Position numbers and translations under genes: made by a program
Part shown: one piece after another, positions 35,756-47,514 of the stretch
Layout: the number at the start of each line of letters is the position of its first letter
Position numbering within the stretch: position 1 is the stretch's first letter
Assembly (NCBI RefSeq): GCF_019578655.1
Contig: NC_063259.1
Span: forward strand, 1,910,001-1,974,000
DNA from: Ricinus communis
Lineage: Eukaryota; Streptophyta; Magnoliopsida; Malpighiales; Euphorbiaceae
DNA length: 64,000 bases
Direction of reading: 5' to 3'
The notes under the pieces: model-generated
What the model was told of the DNA's origin: nothing
Databases searched by the model: none
What the model saw: the letters and a program-made list of their open reading frames with translations, nothing else

Positions 35756-36516
35756 GTGTAAAAGTAAGAAAAGAAAAGAGATTTGGTTGCTATCTGCATG
35801 AGATTGTCGTGAAGCCAATTTTCATTGCACAAGTATTAGTATAGCCCTAAGGCAAAATGATTCAGTCCTTGCATGCTTGAGTTATCTCTAGATCTGCACT
35901 TCTTGTAGTCACCATTACTATCAGATTTTTTATGCGCATCATCATTTTCATCAGTTTTTATCAACCATTTGGCTCCTTGCCCTGTGACTGAAGAGTAAAC
36001 AACGTACTTGTCAAAGTGTTAATCTTTTTTCGATGAGCATTGGAATGTCTCTGTCCAAACTAAAGGATGATTTTTAGAAATTCATTATATGTCATACATA
36101 ACATGCATATCACATACCTTCACCACTTTTGCTTGACGAGATCTATATGTATACTTGTGTATATATCACTAACTTGTAACAAGAAAATAAAAATAAGTTC
36201 AAAAAGAAATAAAGCGCTTAAACTGCACTCAAGTTTACCTTTCGAAGTGGCAGTTGCATCAATTTACTTCCCAAAGAGGAGATTATTAAGCTTACTTTCC
36301 AAAGTTGAAGATCATTATTTTATATCCTGAAGCAGAATAATCATCATCCAAGAGTAGAATACAACCAGTGGAAGATCATCAATTCACATACCGAAGCTGA
36401 AGTTATCCAAGAGAGTAAACAACATGCCAAATCACAACTCGAAGCAAAAATTACAACATAATTGCATCCCAAAGCGAGAAGTAATCAAGAAGCTAGAGGA
36501 AAGTCTCTATAAGTAC
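35756..36516 (+). other. Tat-like element, non-coding
   Basis: No gene. From about 36280 to 36500 loose repeats of a CCAAAG(C/T)(G/T)GAAG-ATCATC type appear, leading into the minisatellite. Confidence 0.45.
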
Positions 36517-36837
36517 AAAATCAATGGGCGTGGTTCCCAAATCAGTGGGCGTGGTCCCTAAATCAGCAGACGTGGTTCCCAAATCAACGAGCATGACCCC
36601 TAAATCATCAGGCGTGGTTCCCGAATCAACCGGCATGGTTCCTAAATCGAACATGCGTAGTCCTTCAATCAAAATGGGCGAAGTCCTCAATTAAAGCAGG
36701 TGAAGTCCTTAATCTAAGTAGGCGAAGTCCTCAATTTAAGCAGGCGAAGTCCTCAATCTAAGTAGGCGAAGTCTTCAATCCAAGCAGTGAAATCCTCAAC
36801 CCAAGCAGGCGAAGTCCTCAGCCCAAGCAAGCCATGT
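36517..36837 (+). repeat. 21-22-bp minisatellite, about 15 units
   Basis: About 15 adjacent units of 21-22 bp. The first half follows AAATCAGTGGGCGTGGTTCCC and the second half drifts to AAGCAGGCGAAGTCCTCAAT. Because units are near 21 bp, the minus strand is open over part of it (36493-36690) and spells a seven-residue DLGTTP-type repeat. That is a by-product of the period, not a gene. The array lies directly before the truncated 3' LTR, where the polypurine tract would be expected. Confidence 0.85.
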
Positions 36838-38711
36838 CCAATGTCATTTTTCTCGTTGATTTTATGTCTAGATACATATTCTAGAATCATGATTGTTATT
36901 GATAACTATTTAAATTTAAAGAATTTAAACTTGATATTTATCAGATTATTTTGAAATTTGTGTCACCCTTAGGGTCTCCCTTGAAACCCTATCTCTATAA
37001 ATAGAAAGAGGTGATTAGGGTTAGAGTTAATAATCAAGAATTAAAATTTGGCAATAAGTAACAACGACACTTGAGAAATACTGAGAAAGAAAATACACAG
37101 AGAAAAACTAGAGAGGAAAGAAAGAAAAAGACTGTCGTTCTTATTTGACAATAGAAGATTCAAGCCACTAAGAAAGAACGATTTTTAGAAAGTTACCACT
37201 GAAGAAAGAATTGGAAACCTATTTTCTAAATCAACATAAGATCTCTCTACACCAGATCCAACACTTGATTCCTACTCGTTCTTTGACTCAACTGCATCCT
37301 CATCACCTAAGACTCGTAGATCTATCAACTACAGTGACAACCTGAGGGTTCTTTCAATCATGCATTCATCATCATCATTATAAAATTGGTTCCTTCATTC
37401 CTTTTTTAATTTCTTTTATTATTTATTGTTAGAAACATGATTAAGATTATGATTTATGATCAGTAATGATTAGATTAGGGTTTTTGTGAGTGTACATATT
37501 AATTGGGTTTTGAATTCCATAATGAGAACTCTAGGGTTTTGAATATGATAATTTTGCCAATTAGGGTTTGGGATCTAATTAGAAACATGAAATAAGATTA
37601 AGGTTTATATTATATTTCCATTATGATTAGGTAATTAAACATTTTTAATATGATTGCATAATTAATTTGCTATTTATTCGTTTGCTGTACTTCTAGTTTT
37701 TTAGGGTTTTTATCAGTTTTGGGGTTCTTATTCTATTCTCCTTCATAACTAATTGATTTCTTTGTCTGTTTATGTGAAATTCAGCTCTAGGGATGTAAAA
37801 TACACTAAATAATCGATGAAAGGCTAGCTTGGAACCCTAGAGCCAATCGGTTGTGCAAGGCCAGCCTCCATTCTTTTTATGTTTTGACGATTTTTGATGT
37901 ATTTCGACGTTATGTATAGTTTTTAGGTCTTTTTCTTTCGTAATCGTAGTTGTAGGCCGGGTTATAATAGTTAGGTTCACTTTCTACTTTCTATTTGGTT
38001 TATTTCTTCTTATTGTATGATTAATTATTGAAATGGGCTAAAGAGACTTAGGGTTAAAACTGGATCTAACATGAATATGGTGGTCTAATAGGCTAATCAG
38101 CATTAACTAGGCCTAAAATCCTAAAATGTAAGTAGACTTAGCAGGCCTTAGCATGCTTTAGTTAGGATTGGACTTAATTAGAATTAGGATCACAATGAAC
38201 GAGCCTTATCATAATAAGTAGTCCATTAGGTCTAAAGGTTGGAAATCAAAAGCATATTATGTAATTGGCCTAGACTAGGTGGACTATACATATATTTAAT
38301 TAGTAAACTAGGCTAATAACTAAAATGCGGGTTGGGCTTAAAAAAATGGGTTAGATTTAGGTGTATTATGTGTGTTATTTGGTATGCCTGTGTATAAATT
38401 ACTTGCATTTATACATAAATTGCTTGCATTTATAGAGAATAATTTGTTAAACAATAAAATTAAAGATTAATATACACAAACAAGGAAGTTGACTTCCAGA
38501 TTCATCTTTGGATTTTATGGTGTAAGCTTCCTTATGGAATAAGACAAACGCTACTCATTAGTAAAAGTGTCCCGGTGATTACCTGGGTGGAGACTCCCAT
38601 CTTCGCGCTAGTCTCAATGACTAGTTAGCATGTTCCCGATTAGGTTGAAAAGCCTTATAGTATCGTAGTTGCTAAAGATACTTGGGTACGTGCCCGAAAC
38701 CGTTTCTTATA
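36838..38711 (+). mobile_element. 3' LTR of the Tat-like element, 5'-truncated
   Basis: Aligns with 30436-32378. The first 140 bp or so of the LTR and the polypurine tract are missing, and the minisatellite joins directly. It ends near GTTTCTTATA (38711) instead of CTCCTACA. There are internal differences from the 5' LTR, including a small duplication (TACTTGCATTTATA twice, about 38400-38430) and a missing stretch near 37730. The two LTRs have clearly diverged, so the insertion is old. Confidence 0.8.
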
Positions 38712-38720
38712 GTTATCTCA

Positions 38721-39300
38721 AATAAGAAGGATATTGGAGAAGGAACTGTAAGGTTTATCTCACTACTTTGAAGGATAAGAAGCAAAACCAAGCTTCTAAT
38801 AATAAAAAAAAGGAATAGACTAGCTTGAAGGCAATTGTTGCTGTTTAGTTTAGTTATGAGTTTTGTTTTTCTTATTTCAAATTTAATAATTATTATTAAT
38901 TATTTTTCTAGAACAATAAGTGTTATTATTTTATTTAATAATATTAGGCAACTATTGCCTTGTTTAGTTAAATTATTTATTTTTCTAGAATATCATACAA
39001 AAGCTTGTATGAAAGTAAGATAATAAAACCTTATTGCGAAAAGTCTGTAGTGATCCTAAATTATTGATATTAAGACAAATAAATAACATAAACAAGTTAT
39101 GTAACTTATAAATCTTATTGGATTAATATTATAATCAAGTTGCCTTTGAGAAAGACACATATGCTAAATTCTTAACCTATACAAAGGATGTATGCTTGCT
39201 TTTAGAAGAGTTATGATAAGTATTATATCAAAGATTAAATCATAATATGAATACTTGGAACATCACTAGAATGTCTAAAATTTACAATTACTCAACTTGA
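38721..39300 (+). pseudogene. Copia gag, second part, and pol start (decayed)
   Basis: Reading resumes with YWRRNCKVYLTTLKDKKQNQ (38734 on), the end of the gag zinc knuckle that was cut at 30295. The last two Cys/His positions are therefore here and the first part is 8.4 kb upstream. Then 450 bp of AT-rich sequence follow with no motif I can place. The CACTA insertion follows at 39301. Confidence 0.75.
39298..39300. repeat. CACTA target duplication, left (tga)
   Basis: TGA here and at 46002-46004 flanks the transposon. A 3-bp duplication is the rule for the CACTA superfamily. Confidence 0.85.
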
Positions 39301-39800
39301 CACTACAAAAAAAAGACAGTTTACCAACGGCATTTACTGACGGATTGTTTGACCGTCACAAAATACTATCGGATTACTGACGGATTATCAATAATATGTA
39401 ATCTTAGCCAAGTACCGAAATATTTCTAACGGTTTACCGACAGAAGGAATCCGTCGGTAAATATAGTGGCAAAAATTAGTAGCAACTACATCGATTGAAT
39501 AGGGATGGTTCATCGGTTACCATTACCGATAGTTTCCCTAATCTGTCGGTAAATTATGGCACGAATGTGGCTTTAGAAATAGCAACAACTTTTAATTAAT
39601 TTAGCGACAACTAAGAGAGTTGCTAATTTACCAACGGATTATCTCATTGGTAAATTGCTTAAACGAAACAAAGCGTTACGTGGAAGTAATTTATTGAGAG
39701 ATTGTTCCGTCGGTAAGTGTAAAGATCACTTAATGCAACATTTTATTTAAGCTATTTATTGACGGATTGTTCTGTTGGTAAATTACTTAAATGAAACAGT
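39301..39800. repeat. Left subterminal repeats of the CACTA element
   Basis: Repeated units of CCGTCGGTAAAT or ATTTACCGACGG with one or two changes, for example near 39325, 39345, 39432, 39449, 39540, 39633, 39706 and 39760. They are in both orientations, as in other CACTA elements. Confidence 0.85.
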
Positions 39801-39859
39801 GCGTTTCCATCGTGCCTTACATTTGAGGAGTTAATCTAACTCCCTTAAAATAAGGAACA

Positions 39860-40017
39860 CAATAGCCTCCCCCTCCTCCCTCCTATCCTCCCCTCTCTCC
39901 CTCATTCCTTCCTCCCTTCTTGCCCTCCCCTCCCTCCTTTGTACTGCTGCCCTACCATCGCTGCCGCCACCTGTTGTCTCGCTGCCCTCTTGTGCCGCCA
40001 CCACCCACCGCCGTTGA
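39860..40017 (+). other. C-rich block in the CACTA element
   Basis: A run of TCCCTCC-type repeats (39862-39940) followed by CTGCCGCCACC-type sequence, far more GC-rich than the DNA around it. It could be the leader exon of the transposase gene or a captured piece of host gene. I recognise no protein motif. Confidence 0.4.
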
Positions 40018-40770
40018 TGGAGAAATAAGTGTTTTTATTATTTTTATTTTTTGTTAATTTATTATTTACTATTTTTATATTTTATTTTTATTTTTTAAAA
40101 TTTTTATTCTTTTTTATATTTTATGTATTTTTTTAAAATTTTCTAGTTTTTATATTTGATTTTATTTTTTTTATATGCTCCGTTTTTTACTTTTTCTTGT
40201 ACCTTTTAAACTTTTATGTTTCTTTAATATTTTATGTTTTATATTAATTTAGATAGTAAAGTTAGAAAAATTAGATAATTATCATCATAAAAATTTATTA
40301 TTAATTTAATTCAAAATAACCAAATAGGTAACTATAATTATGTTATACTAATAATTAATGTAGCTAGTAATTGTAATTTAAGAGTTAATTTTATATTAGC
40401 TTTAGTTAAATCAAAAATTAAATTAAGTAAATAGTAAATTAAATAATGAAGTAGTTAGAAAAGTTAGGTAATTATAATTCTATTTTTGTAAATATAATAG
40501 AGAGTAAATTAAATATTTGTAAATATATAGTAAATTATAATTGTTAAATAGTTAGAAAAATATTGATTTAAATAGTTAATTAAATTAATATTTCATTATT
40601 TTATTATGTTTAATTTAAAAGGTAGTAAATTAAATAGTTAGAAAAAGTACTTTTTGTGTAAATTAACTAATTTGTTACTCAATAATTAGTTAGAAAAATT
40701 TACACAATAAATGACATAAGCTTTTAATTTTTCAAAATATATTTAAGAAGTGCTTAATTTTATTTTGATG
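40018..40770 (+). other. Very AT-rich stretch in the CACTA element
   Basis: Almost only A and T, with many TTTATTTTT and AATTAAAT runs. Nothing coding. It may be an intron or leader of the transposase gene. Confidence 0.6.
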
Positions 40771-40774
40771 TCTG

Positions 40775-41340
40775 ATTATATATTTTTTATTTATTTATTT
40801 AGTGGATAAATTTGTTGTGTGATGCTGGACATTTGGTGTCCCGAGGAGTATTGGAGGCGCAGGCTTTTTATTTATTTTTTAAATATTTAAAAAGTACGTA
40901 ATTTTATTTAAATTTATGTCTACTTATATTTTATGTATTTGTTTGGCGGTGAATTTTATATATTGTGTAATGCCGGGCATTTGGTGGCCCGAGGAGTATT
41001 GGAGGCGCAGACTTTTAATTTTTTCTAAATATTTAAGAAATGCGTAATTTTATTTAAATTGATGTCTACTTATATTTTATGTATTTAATTGGCGGGGAGT
41101 CTTATATATTATGTAATGCCGAACATTTGGTGGCCCGAGTAGTATTGGAGGTGCAAGCTTTTAATTTTTTTAAGAATATTTAAGAAGTGCATAACTTTTC
41201 ATTTGTTTTCTGATTTTATTTTATTTATTTAATTGTCAAAGAAATTTATTATATAATACCGGGCATTCGGTGGCCCGAGGAGTATTGGAAGCATAGGCTC
41301 TTTATTTTTTAATATATTAGAAGTGCATAATATATTATTA
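40775..41340 (+). repeat. Four tandem units of 140-148 bp in the CACTA element
   Basis: The core GGTGGCCCGAGGAGTATTGG occurs four times, its CCGAG starting at 40841, 40989, 41135 and 41275 (spacings 148, 146 and 140). Each unit has a GC-rich half, including GCCGGGCATTTGGTGGCCCG, and an AT-rich half. It lies just upstream of the transposase ATG (41521). Confidence 0.88.
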
Positions 41341-41520
41341 TAGGAAATGGACTTGCTTTACATGGGGTAGATGTTTTTTTATAGGGGAGATGCTATCGGA
41401 TTTTCAGTAGCTTTTTTTGAGAAATAGAATGCGTATAGGAGTTAACAAGTTATTTTAATAAACTGTATCTTATGATTGAGAACTAAAGGTATAAGTTATA
41501 TGTGTCCTCGGGAGTTATAA

Positions 41521-44500
41521 ATGAATTCGTATTGGGAATGGATGTATAGTAGGCTTAATACTTATGGAATGATTAACAAATATTCTATGGAAGGGGTTGA
41601 AATATTTATCGCTTTTTCGTGTAATCGGTCAAGCATGAATGATGCAACTGAAATATGATGTCCATGTAAAAAGTGTCATAATCAGAAGTTCCAAAAATTG
41701 GATGTAGTTACCATGCCTTTGTCTAGAAAGGGGTTTGTTGCATATTATTATGTACAGGATCAGCATGGAGAACCATATGTGAGTACATCACATGATCCCA
41801 AGGACTGTCATTTACTAGTGGAGGTTTATACAGAAGCACTTATTGATCCATATCGACTTAATGCAGTTGGCCTTGAGTTGGAAATAGAGGGCATGGATGA
41901 AGCACCTAATCTAAGTGCTTAAAAATTTTATGACATGTTAAATGCTGTTGATGAAAAATTATGGGACAAATGTGATAAATATTCTCAGATGTCAACGGTG
42001 GCACGTTTGTTGCATATGAAGTTGGAGTACCATTTTTTTAAGAGATGTTTTGATGACTTCACTCAGTGTTCATAAAAAGCATTACCAGAGGGCAATAATA
42101 TGGTAGATAGTTTTTACAAAACGAAGAAGTTGGTTAAGGGTCTAGGTCTTCTAGTAGAAAAAATAGACTGTTGCAAGAATGGATATATAATATACTGGGA
42201 AAGTCATAGTTACTTGAGTAGTTGCAAAGTCTGTAACCAGCCTTGCTCCAAAAGGAATAGGGGATCGGTGAGGCATGGTAAAGATATTTCATTTTAGGTT
42301 ATGTATTACTTTCCCTTAACTCCAAGGTTGTAATGTCTGTATGCTTCGGACACTACAGCCGGACATATAAGATGGCACAATAAGCCTCGTTAAAAAGATG
42401 GAACAATGTGCCATCCTTCTGATTTTGAGGCGTGGAAACATTTCACCTAAACACATCTTTGGTTTGCTTCTCAGAACTGCAATGTGAGGCTGGGGTTGCG
42501 TACTGATAGTTTTCAACTGTTTAGTTAGTCAAGACAACAATATTCTTCATGGCTAGTCATAGTTACCTTTTACAATCTGCCTCAATGGATGTGTATGAAA
42601 AAGGCTTACATGTTTTTATCGGTAATTATCCTTGGGCCTAACAATCCTAAAAATGGAATTGATGTTCTCTTTTAGCCATTAATTGCAGAACTGAACAATG
42701 TATGGGATGTTGGGGTTGAAATGTATGATGTTTCCCGAAAGTAGAATTTTCAAATGAGAGCAGCTCTCATGTGCACAATCAGTGATTTTCCTACTTACTC
42801 AATGCTTTTTGGTTAGAGCATGGCTAGAAAACTAGCTTGCCCTTATTGTATGGAACATACACATGCATTGACATTAAGTAGTGGTAGGAAGATGTCATGG
42901 TTTGATAACCACCATAAGTTTCTACCTTTTGATAATCCTTTCAGAAGGAATAAGAACTGGTTTCTAAAAAACAGAACGGAGTTTTCAGCACCACCACTAA
43001 GAACATGTGAGGAAATATTATAAATGATAGAGGAGTTAGGACTAAGAAAAGTCATTGAACTTGATGCCGAAGAGATAAATGGGCATATTGGTAAGGACTA
43101 TGGTTGGAAGAAAAGGAGTATCTTCTAGAATTTGCCATACTGGAGTTCGGACCTCTTTAGACATAACTTAGATGTAATGCATATCAAGAAGAATGTATTT
43201 GAGAATATTTTTAATACTATTTTGAACATTGAAGGGAAAACTACATATAATGTAAAGGCAAGAGAAGACATGAAGAATTATGCAGAAGGCCTGAGTTGGA
43301 GAAAAATAAAGCAATAGGGAAATATCCGAAAGCGTGCTACACATTAGATAAATCATTAAAAAAAGTTTTGTTTGAGTGGGTGAAAAATTTTAAATTCCTT
43401 AACGGTTATGTGTTGAATATGGGACAATGTGTGGAAATGAGAAAATTGAAGATGCTTGGAATGAAAAGCCATGATTGCCATGTTTTTATGCAGAGGTTGA
43501 TTCCTATTGCTTTTTGTGAGCTCAAACAAATGTATGGCATGCATTGATAGACTTGAGCCTTCTCTTGAAAGACTTAACAACCACAAAAATTATAGTTGCA
43601 AACATGGAAAGACTTAAACGAGAAATTCCAGTTATTATTTGCAAAATGAAAGGTATATTTCCTCCTGGTTTCTTTGACTCAATGGAACCTCTTCTAGCAC
43701 ACTTGCCTTTTAAGGCAAAAATCACTAGTTCGATGCAATATCGGTGGATGTATCCATTTGAAAGGTATAAAGATCAAAGTAATCTTTGTGGAATTTGTCT
43801 TAATTCGTTACTAATATAGAATTGTTTATATCCTAACAATTTCTTGGACACTTGAAAAAAATTTCAATGAAAAAGCGAAAGTGGAAGCTTCTACTTGTAA
43901 TATATACTTAGTGGAAGAAGTGTCTATTCTTTGTTCTTATTATTTTGAGTCCTATGTGTACACGAGACTTTGGAGAGTTCCTTGTAATGATGATGGTGGC
44001 AATGTCGAAGAGGTTGAAGAAACTCTTTCGGTTTACAATCATCTTGGTCGTGCTTATGAGCGAGCAAAATCAAGAAGGATGTCTGACATTGAGTATAAGG
44101 CTGCACGAACCTATATTTTATTGAATTATGAAGAGGTTGATCTATATGTCAAGTAAGTTTAATCTTTTTTAAAACATTTTCCCTCCCTCTCCATATGTCA
44201 AATAAGTTGTTTAACATATTTTTTCATTATGCAGCATATTTACAGATGAGTTGAAAAGAACATCGCCTCAAATTACTGATTCTGAGCTTGATGGGATGCT
44301 TGACAATTATTTTATGGACTGGTTTGAGAGCTATGTAAGTAACTAGTCCAAACTTTATAAACAACAAAATGTTATTTCACCATAATTTGAATATCAAATT
44401 TATTGTGTCATTTTTAGGCTCGCCACAATATTGGAAACGAGTTCATCCAAGACCTTGCAAAAGGGCCTTTACATATGGTTGAATCTTATCCAGTATATTT

Positions 44501-45108
44501 CGTTAATGGTTATAAATTCCATACATAGGCTCATGGTTCAATTAAATCAACATCCAACAACGGAGTTTGTATAAAAGGCTCAAATTACAATGAAACAAAA
44601 ATTGACTATTATGGACGATTAATAGAGATTCTGCGGTTAGAATATCCAAGGCTCCCAATCAAATGAATTGTACTTTTCAAGTGTGAATGGTTTGATCATA
44701 CTGATAATGTTCGGATGTAGGTGCATATATTATATCTTTAGTGGATGTTAATCAAAGGCGCAGACTTAATAAGTATGAACCACTTATTTTTGCTACGCAA
44801 GCTACATAAGTCTATTATGTCTCTTATCCCAGCTTAAGAGGGGATAAGTCGGACTGGCTAGGAAGGTCGATTGTTGATTTCCTACTAAAATTGAGGCACA
44901 AACAATTGGTGATACAGCTTATCAAGTAGATGAGCTAGTGAATTTGCGTATTAATGAAACATTTACAATCATTAATGAATGTGTGCATTTGAATGATGCT
45001 GAAGAAGTATTTATTGATTTAGTTGATGATGAACATGAAGATTCAGATGAACCAATACTTGAGTCGGATTTAGAAGATATAGATGAAGACAAGGATGATA
45101 GTGATTAG
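41521..45108 (+). pseudogene. TNPD-like CACTA transposase (broken)
   Basis: Transposase of the En/Spm group (transposase family 21 with DUF4218 and DUF4216 parts), which cuts and moves the element. Start MNSYWEWMYSRLN and CPCKKCHNQKF (zinc-binding, stop before it), RKGFVAYYYVQDQHGEPYV, DMLNAVDEKLWDKC, GHIRWHNKPR and HPSDFEAWKHF. Then NVRLGLRTDSFQLF, YNLPQWMCMKKAYMFLSVIILGP, MRAALMCTISDFP, KLACPYC and LFRHNLDVMHIKKNVFENI. DUF4218 signatures follow: FPPGFFDSMEPLLAHLP and YRWMYPFERY. After two introns (44153-44234 and 44335-44417, both GT..AG) the DUF4216 part reads YFVNGYKFHT, GVCIKGSNYNE and DYYGRL. The tail is acidic. At least ten in-frame stops, several of them TAG or TAA in place of Gln or Trp, make it inactive. 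Domain boundaries are approximate. Confidence 0.9.
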
Positions 45109-45559
45109 TTTGATTATGTATTTCTTATATTTAGTTCAATTTATTTGTTAAGATTGTAATTCTAATAGTGCATGCTTGTAATACTATAATTTTAAATAAT
45201 TACTTTTGATGTAATTTACTTATGTGATATATATGATGTAAATGTGTGTAGGTTTTACACATGGCAAGTAGGAAGAGAGACATGTGCAAATTCGAGACTT
45301 GCAGTAGCATTTGCAGGACCTTGCCCATCAGATCCATGAGATGCGCTCAGCTCAGCCTCAACCCCTCCCCAGTCTCTAAGTGATGATGAGTCACCAACTC
45401 ATTAGTTTATTTTTGACATTTAGACTGTATTATAACTTTTGATACTTACCTTTTTTTATATCATTATAATATTTATGTCTTACACATTTATTTAGTTTTC
45501 TCAATTCTTTTTTAATATACGATTAATTATTCTCAGGTGTACATAAAATTAAAATAAAT

Positions 45560-46001
45560 TATTATTATTTACATTCAGCAACTTATCGACGGATTACCGA
45601 TAAAATTATAGTCATAAATACCAATAAGTTACTGATTATCAACAAATTTTAGCTATTTTCTTTTAAAAAATATAATTAAATACCAAGGATTTAACGTCAA
45701 GAACAAACTGTTGCTAAATGTCCGACTTACCGATGGATTTATGACAGCATATTCATCGGTAAATTATCTCCAATTAACAACAAGGAAGACACTTTACCGA
45801 CAACCTTTCTGACAGTTTAGCAACGATTTATAATGTCGGTAATTTATCGACAGCCGATTTTCTGTTCGTAAATCATTATCGACAACAGATTTACCAACGG
45901 ATCTTTTTTGATACTAATCAGTCGGTATGTGTACTTACTGATGGTTTGCCATCCATTACTGATGGAATTTTCCGTCGGTAAACTAGCAGTTTTTTGTAGT
46001 G
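45560..46001. repeat. Right subterminal repeats of the CACTA element
   Basis: Dense TTTACCGACGGA or CCGTCGGTAAA-type units (near 45586, 45725, 45800, 45834, 45893, 45919 and 45972) up to the terminal repeat. Confidence 0.85.
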
Positions 46002-46004
46002 TGA

Positions 46005-47514
46005 TAAAGTTGCATAAGATGATGAAACCTAACTTTGTGAGACATAGTTAGATCAATAAAGAGTGTTGCAAGCCTTCACATAAGTTGTATACTCTTATAA
46101 CCATTAACTCCGATATGTTCCATTTAAGATATGATCATAGTAATGTCTGTATAGGATATAGACTAGTATATGATGTTTAAGAGAAACATACACAGTTAGA
46201 CAAAGATAAAAGTCTTGTTCTAATATATGTTAATTTGTAGGATATCCAAAAAGGTTTTAGGATATCAACACTATCATACTCTTGAAACAAAAGCATTTAT
46301 GTAGGATATGCTATCCTTCTAGAAAAGAAGTTTTCTGAAAGAAGTAGTGGGAGTTTGGTAGATCTTGATAGAGATCAAGACAAACAAACTAGAATTAAAA
46401 TGGAATAAAACTTGAAGGTGATTAGCATAAGATGCATAACTTTAATCCAGTCATATACATTATTTCGGCATGTAGTAGCAAATAGCATATTTATAAAAAG
46501 ATAGAATCTCGTATGAAATATGAAAACATATCTCATTATTAATGAGACTTTTAAATTAAGACTAATGTCTGACATTAATTCTTAGAGTCGAAATCAAGCC
46601 AAAAAATTCTATTATGTATACCATATTGTTTAACTAAGTGAAGACTGTGGTGAGTCCATCTAAATGGATAGGATTCATTAAGGTACAAGTGTTTTTTTGA
46701 GACAAATTAATATGTAGGTCTTTGCACAAAGGTTGAGCAAAGAAAATTTAATAAGTTACGTACTTAATTAAAAGGTTGATTAGTAATGTAATTATAAATA
46801 TTAATCCAAATAGAATAAACAAGTGTATATGAAGGGGTTAGTGGGAATATAATATTTCATGATATTGTATGTTGTGGACATATAAATAAAGAGAAAATGA
46901 CAAATATTTTATCTTGAGTCTACCAAGACTTATAAATCCATAAAGGGTTAGAACATGCAGTTTACTTTCTAGGCTTGAGATCTATAGAGATAGATGCTTT
47001 AAACTGTATGAATGTTCTAAACTTCATGTACATAAACATATATGTTAAGATGTTTAACATGGAAGAACCAAAGATAGATTCTTGGCGATGTCTCATGATA
47101 AATTTCTTTCCAACGATATTGCCATAAACACTTATTGAGAAAGCGGCTATTAATATAATGATATATGCGAGAGCATAATATTCTATTATATACATATGTA
47201 ATGTTATATACTAGACTTTATAGTTATTCAACATGTTGATTATGAATCACATAGAATAAACTTAAAAGATAGATTCAATTCATTTTTAAAAAGAAAGCAT
47301 GAGTTCTGAAAAGAGCTTCGAAAAGGTCATTCTTACAAATTGAGGCTAATACATCTCATTATATTTGAGGCAATATATGAGAGACATTTGGATCTTTAAC
47401 ATTAAGGATAATAAAGTTGATCCTCCAATAAAGCCGTTTAACCTAGCAAGAACATGATCATCACAAGAAAGAGTTCGGTATGGCTTTGATAATACTTTAG
47501 TGCAAGTGGGACAT
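46005..47514 (+). pseudogene. Copia-1 pol remnant, heavily collapsed
   Basis: Only islands can be read: KKFSERSSGSLVDLDRDQDK (about 46328), like the linker between integrase and RT in copia elements; KTVVSPSKWIGFIK (about 46643), like the RT start; FNMEEPKIDSW (about 47054), like the end of RT; and IDPLTKPL-type (frames near 47418-47445) followed by RARHDHHKKEFGMAL, the end of RNase H. Total length is about 1.5 kb where a full copia pol needs about 3.5 kb, so most of it is deleted. It lies directly before the 3' LTR. Confidence 0.6.

Larger units (their letters stand above)
30296..38711 (+). mobile_element. Tat/Ogre-like element carrying gag only
   Basis: This is a gypsy element inserted inside the copia-1 zinc knuckle. 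Order: 5' LTR (30296-32378), primer site, gag (33160-34110), a long non-coding part with two kinds of short tandem repeats, and a 3' LTR that lacks its first 140 bp or so. I find no protease, RT, RNase H or integrase in the 2.7 kb between gag and the 3' LTR. It is therefore a non-autonomous element of the TR-GAG type, which must have depended on enzymes from a relative. The right boundary is 38711-38720. No clear target duplication is seen: ggaac lies at the left, and nothing equal at the right. Confidence 0.75.
39301..46001 (+). mobile_element. CACTA (En/Spm) DNA transposon
   Basis: 6701 bp, starting CACTACAAAAAA and ending TTTTTTGTAGTG, with 12-bp perfect terminal repeats and a 3-bp duplication (TGA). 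Subterminal regions of about 500 bp on the left and 430 bp on the right are packed with copies of a TTTACCGACGGA-type unit in both directions, where the transposase is expected to bind. Inside are a C-rich block, an AT-rich stretch, a four-unit tandem array and one TNPD-like transposase gene with stops. It sits in the pol remnant of copia-1. Confidence 0.95.

Noticed and set aside
36493..36690. Minus-strand repeat protein (DLGTTP-like units)
   Set aside because: It is the translation of a 21-bp minisatellite, and the frame is lost where units become 22 bp.
43924..44106. Minus-strand frame with a His-rich stretch (HCHHHH)
   Set aside because: It is antisense to the DUF4218 part of the CACTA transposase, which reads clearly on the plus strand.
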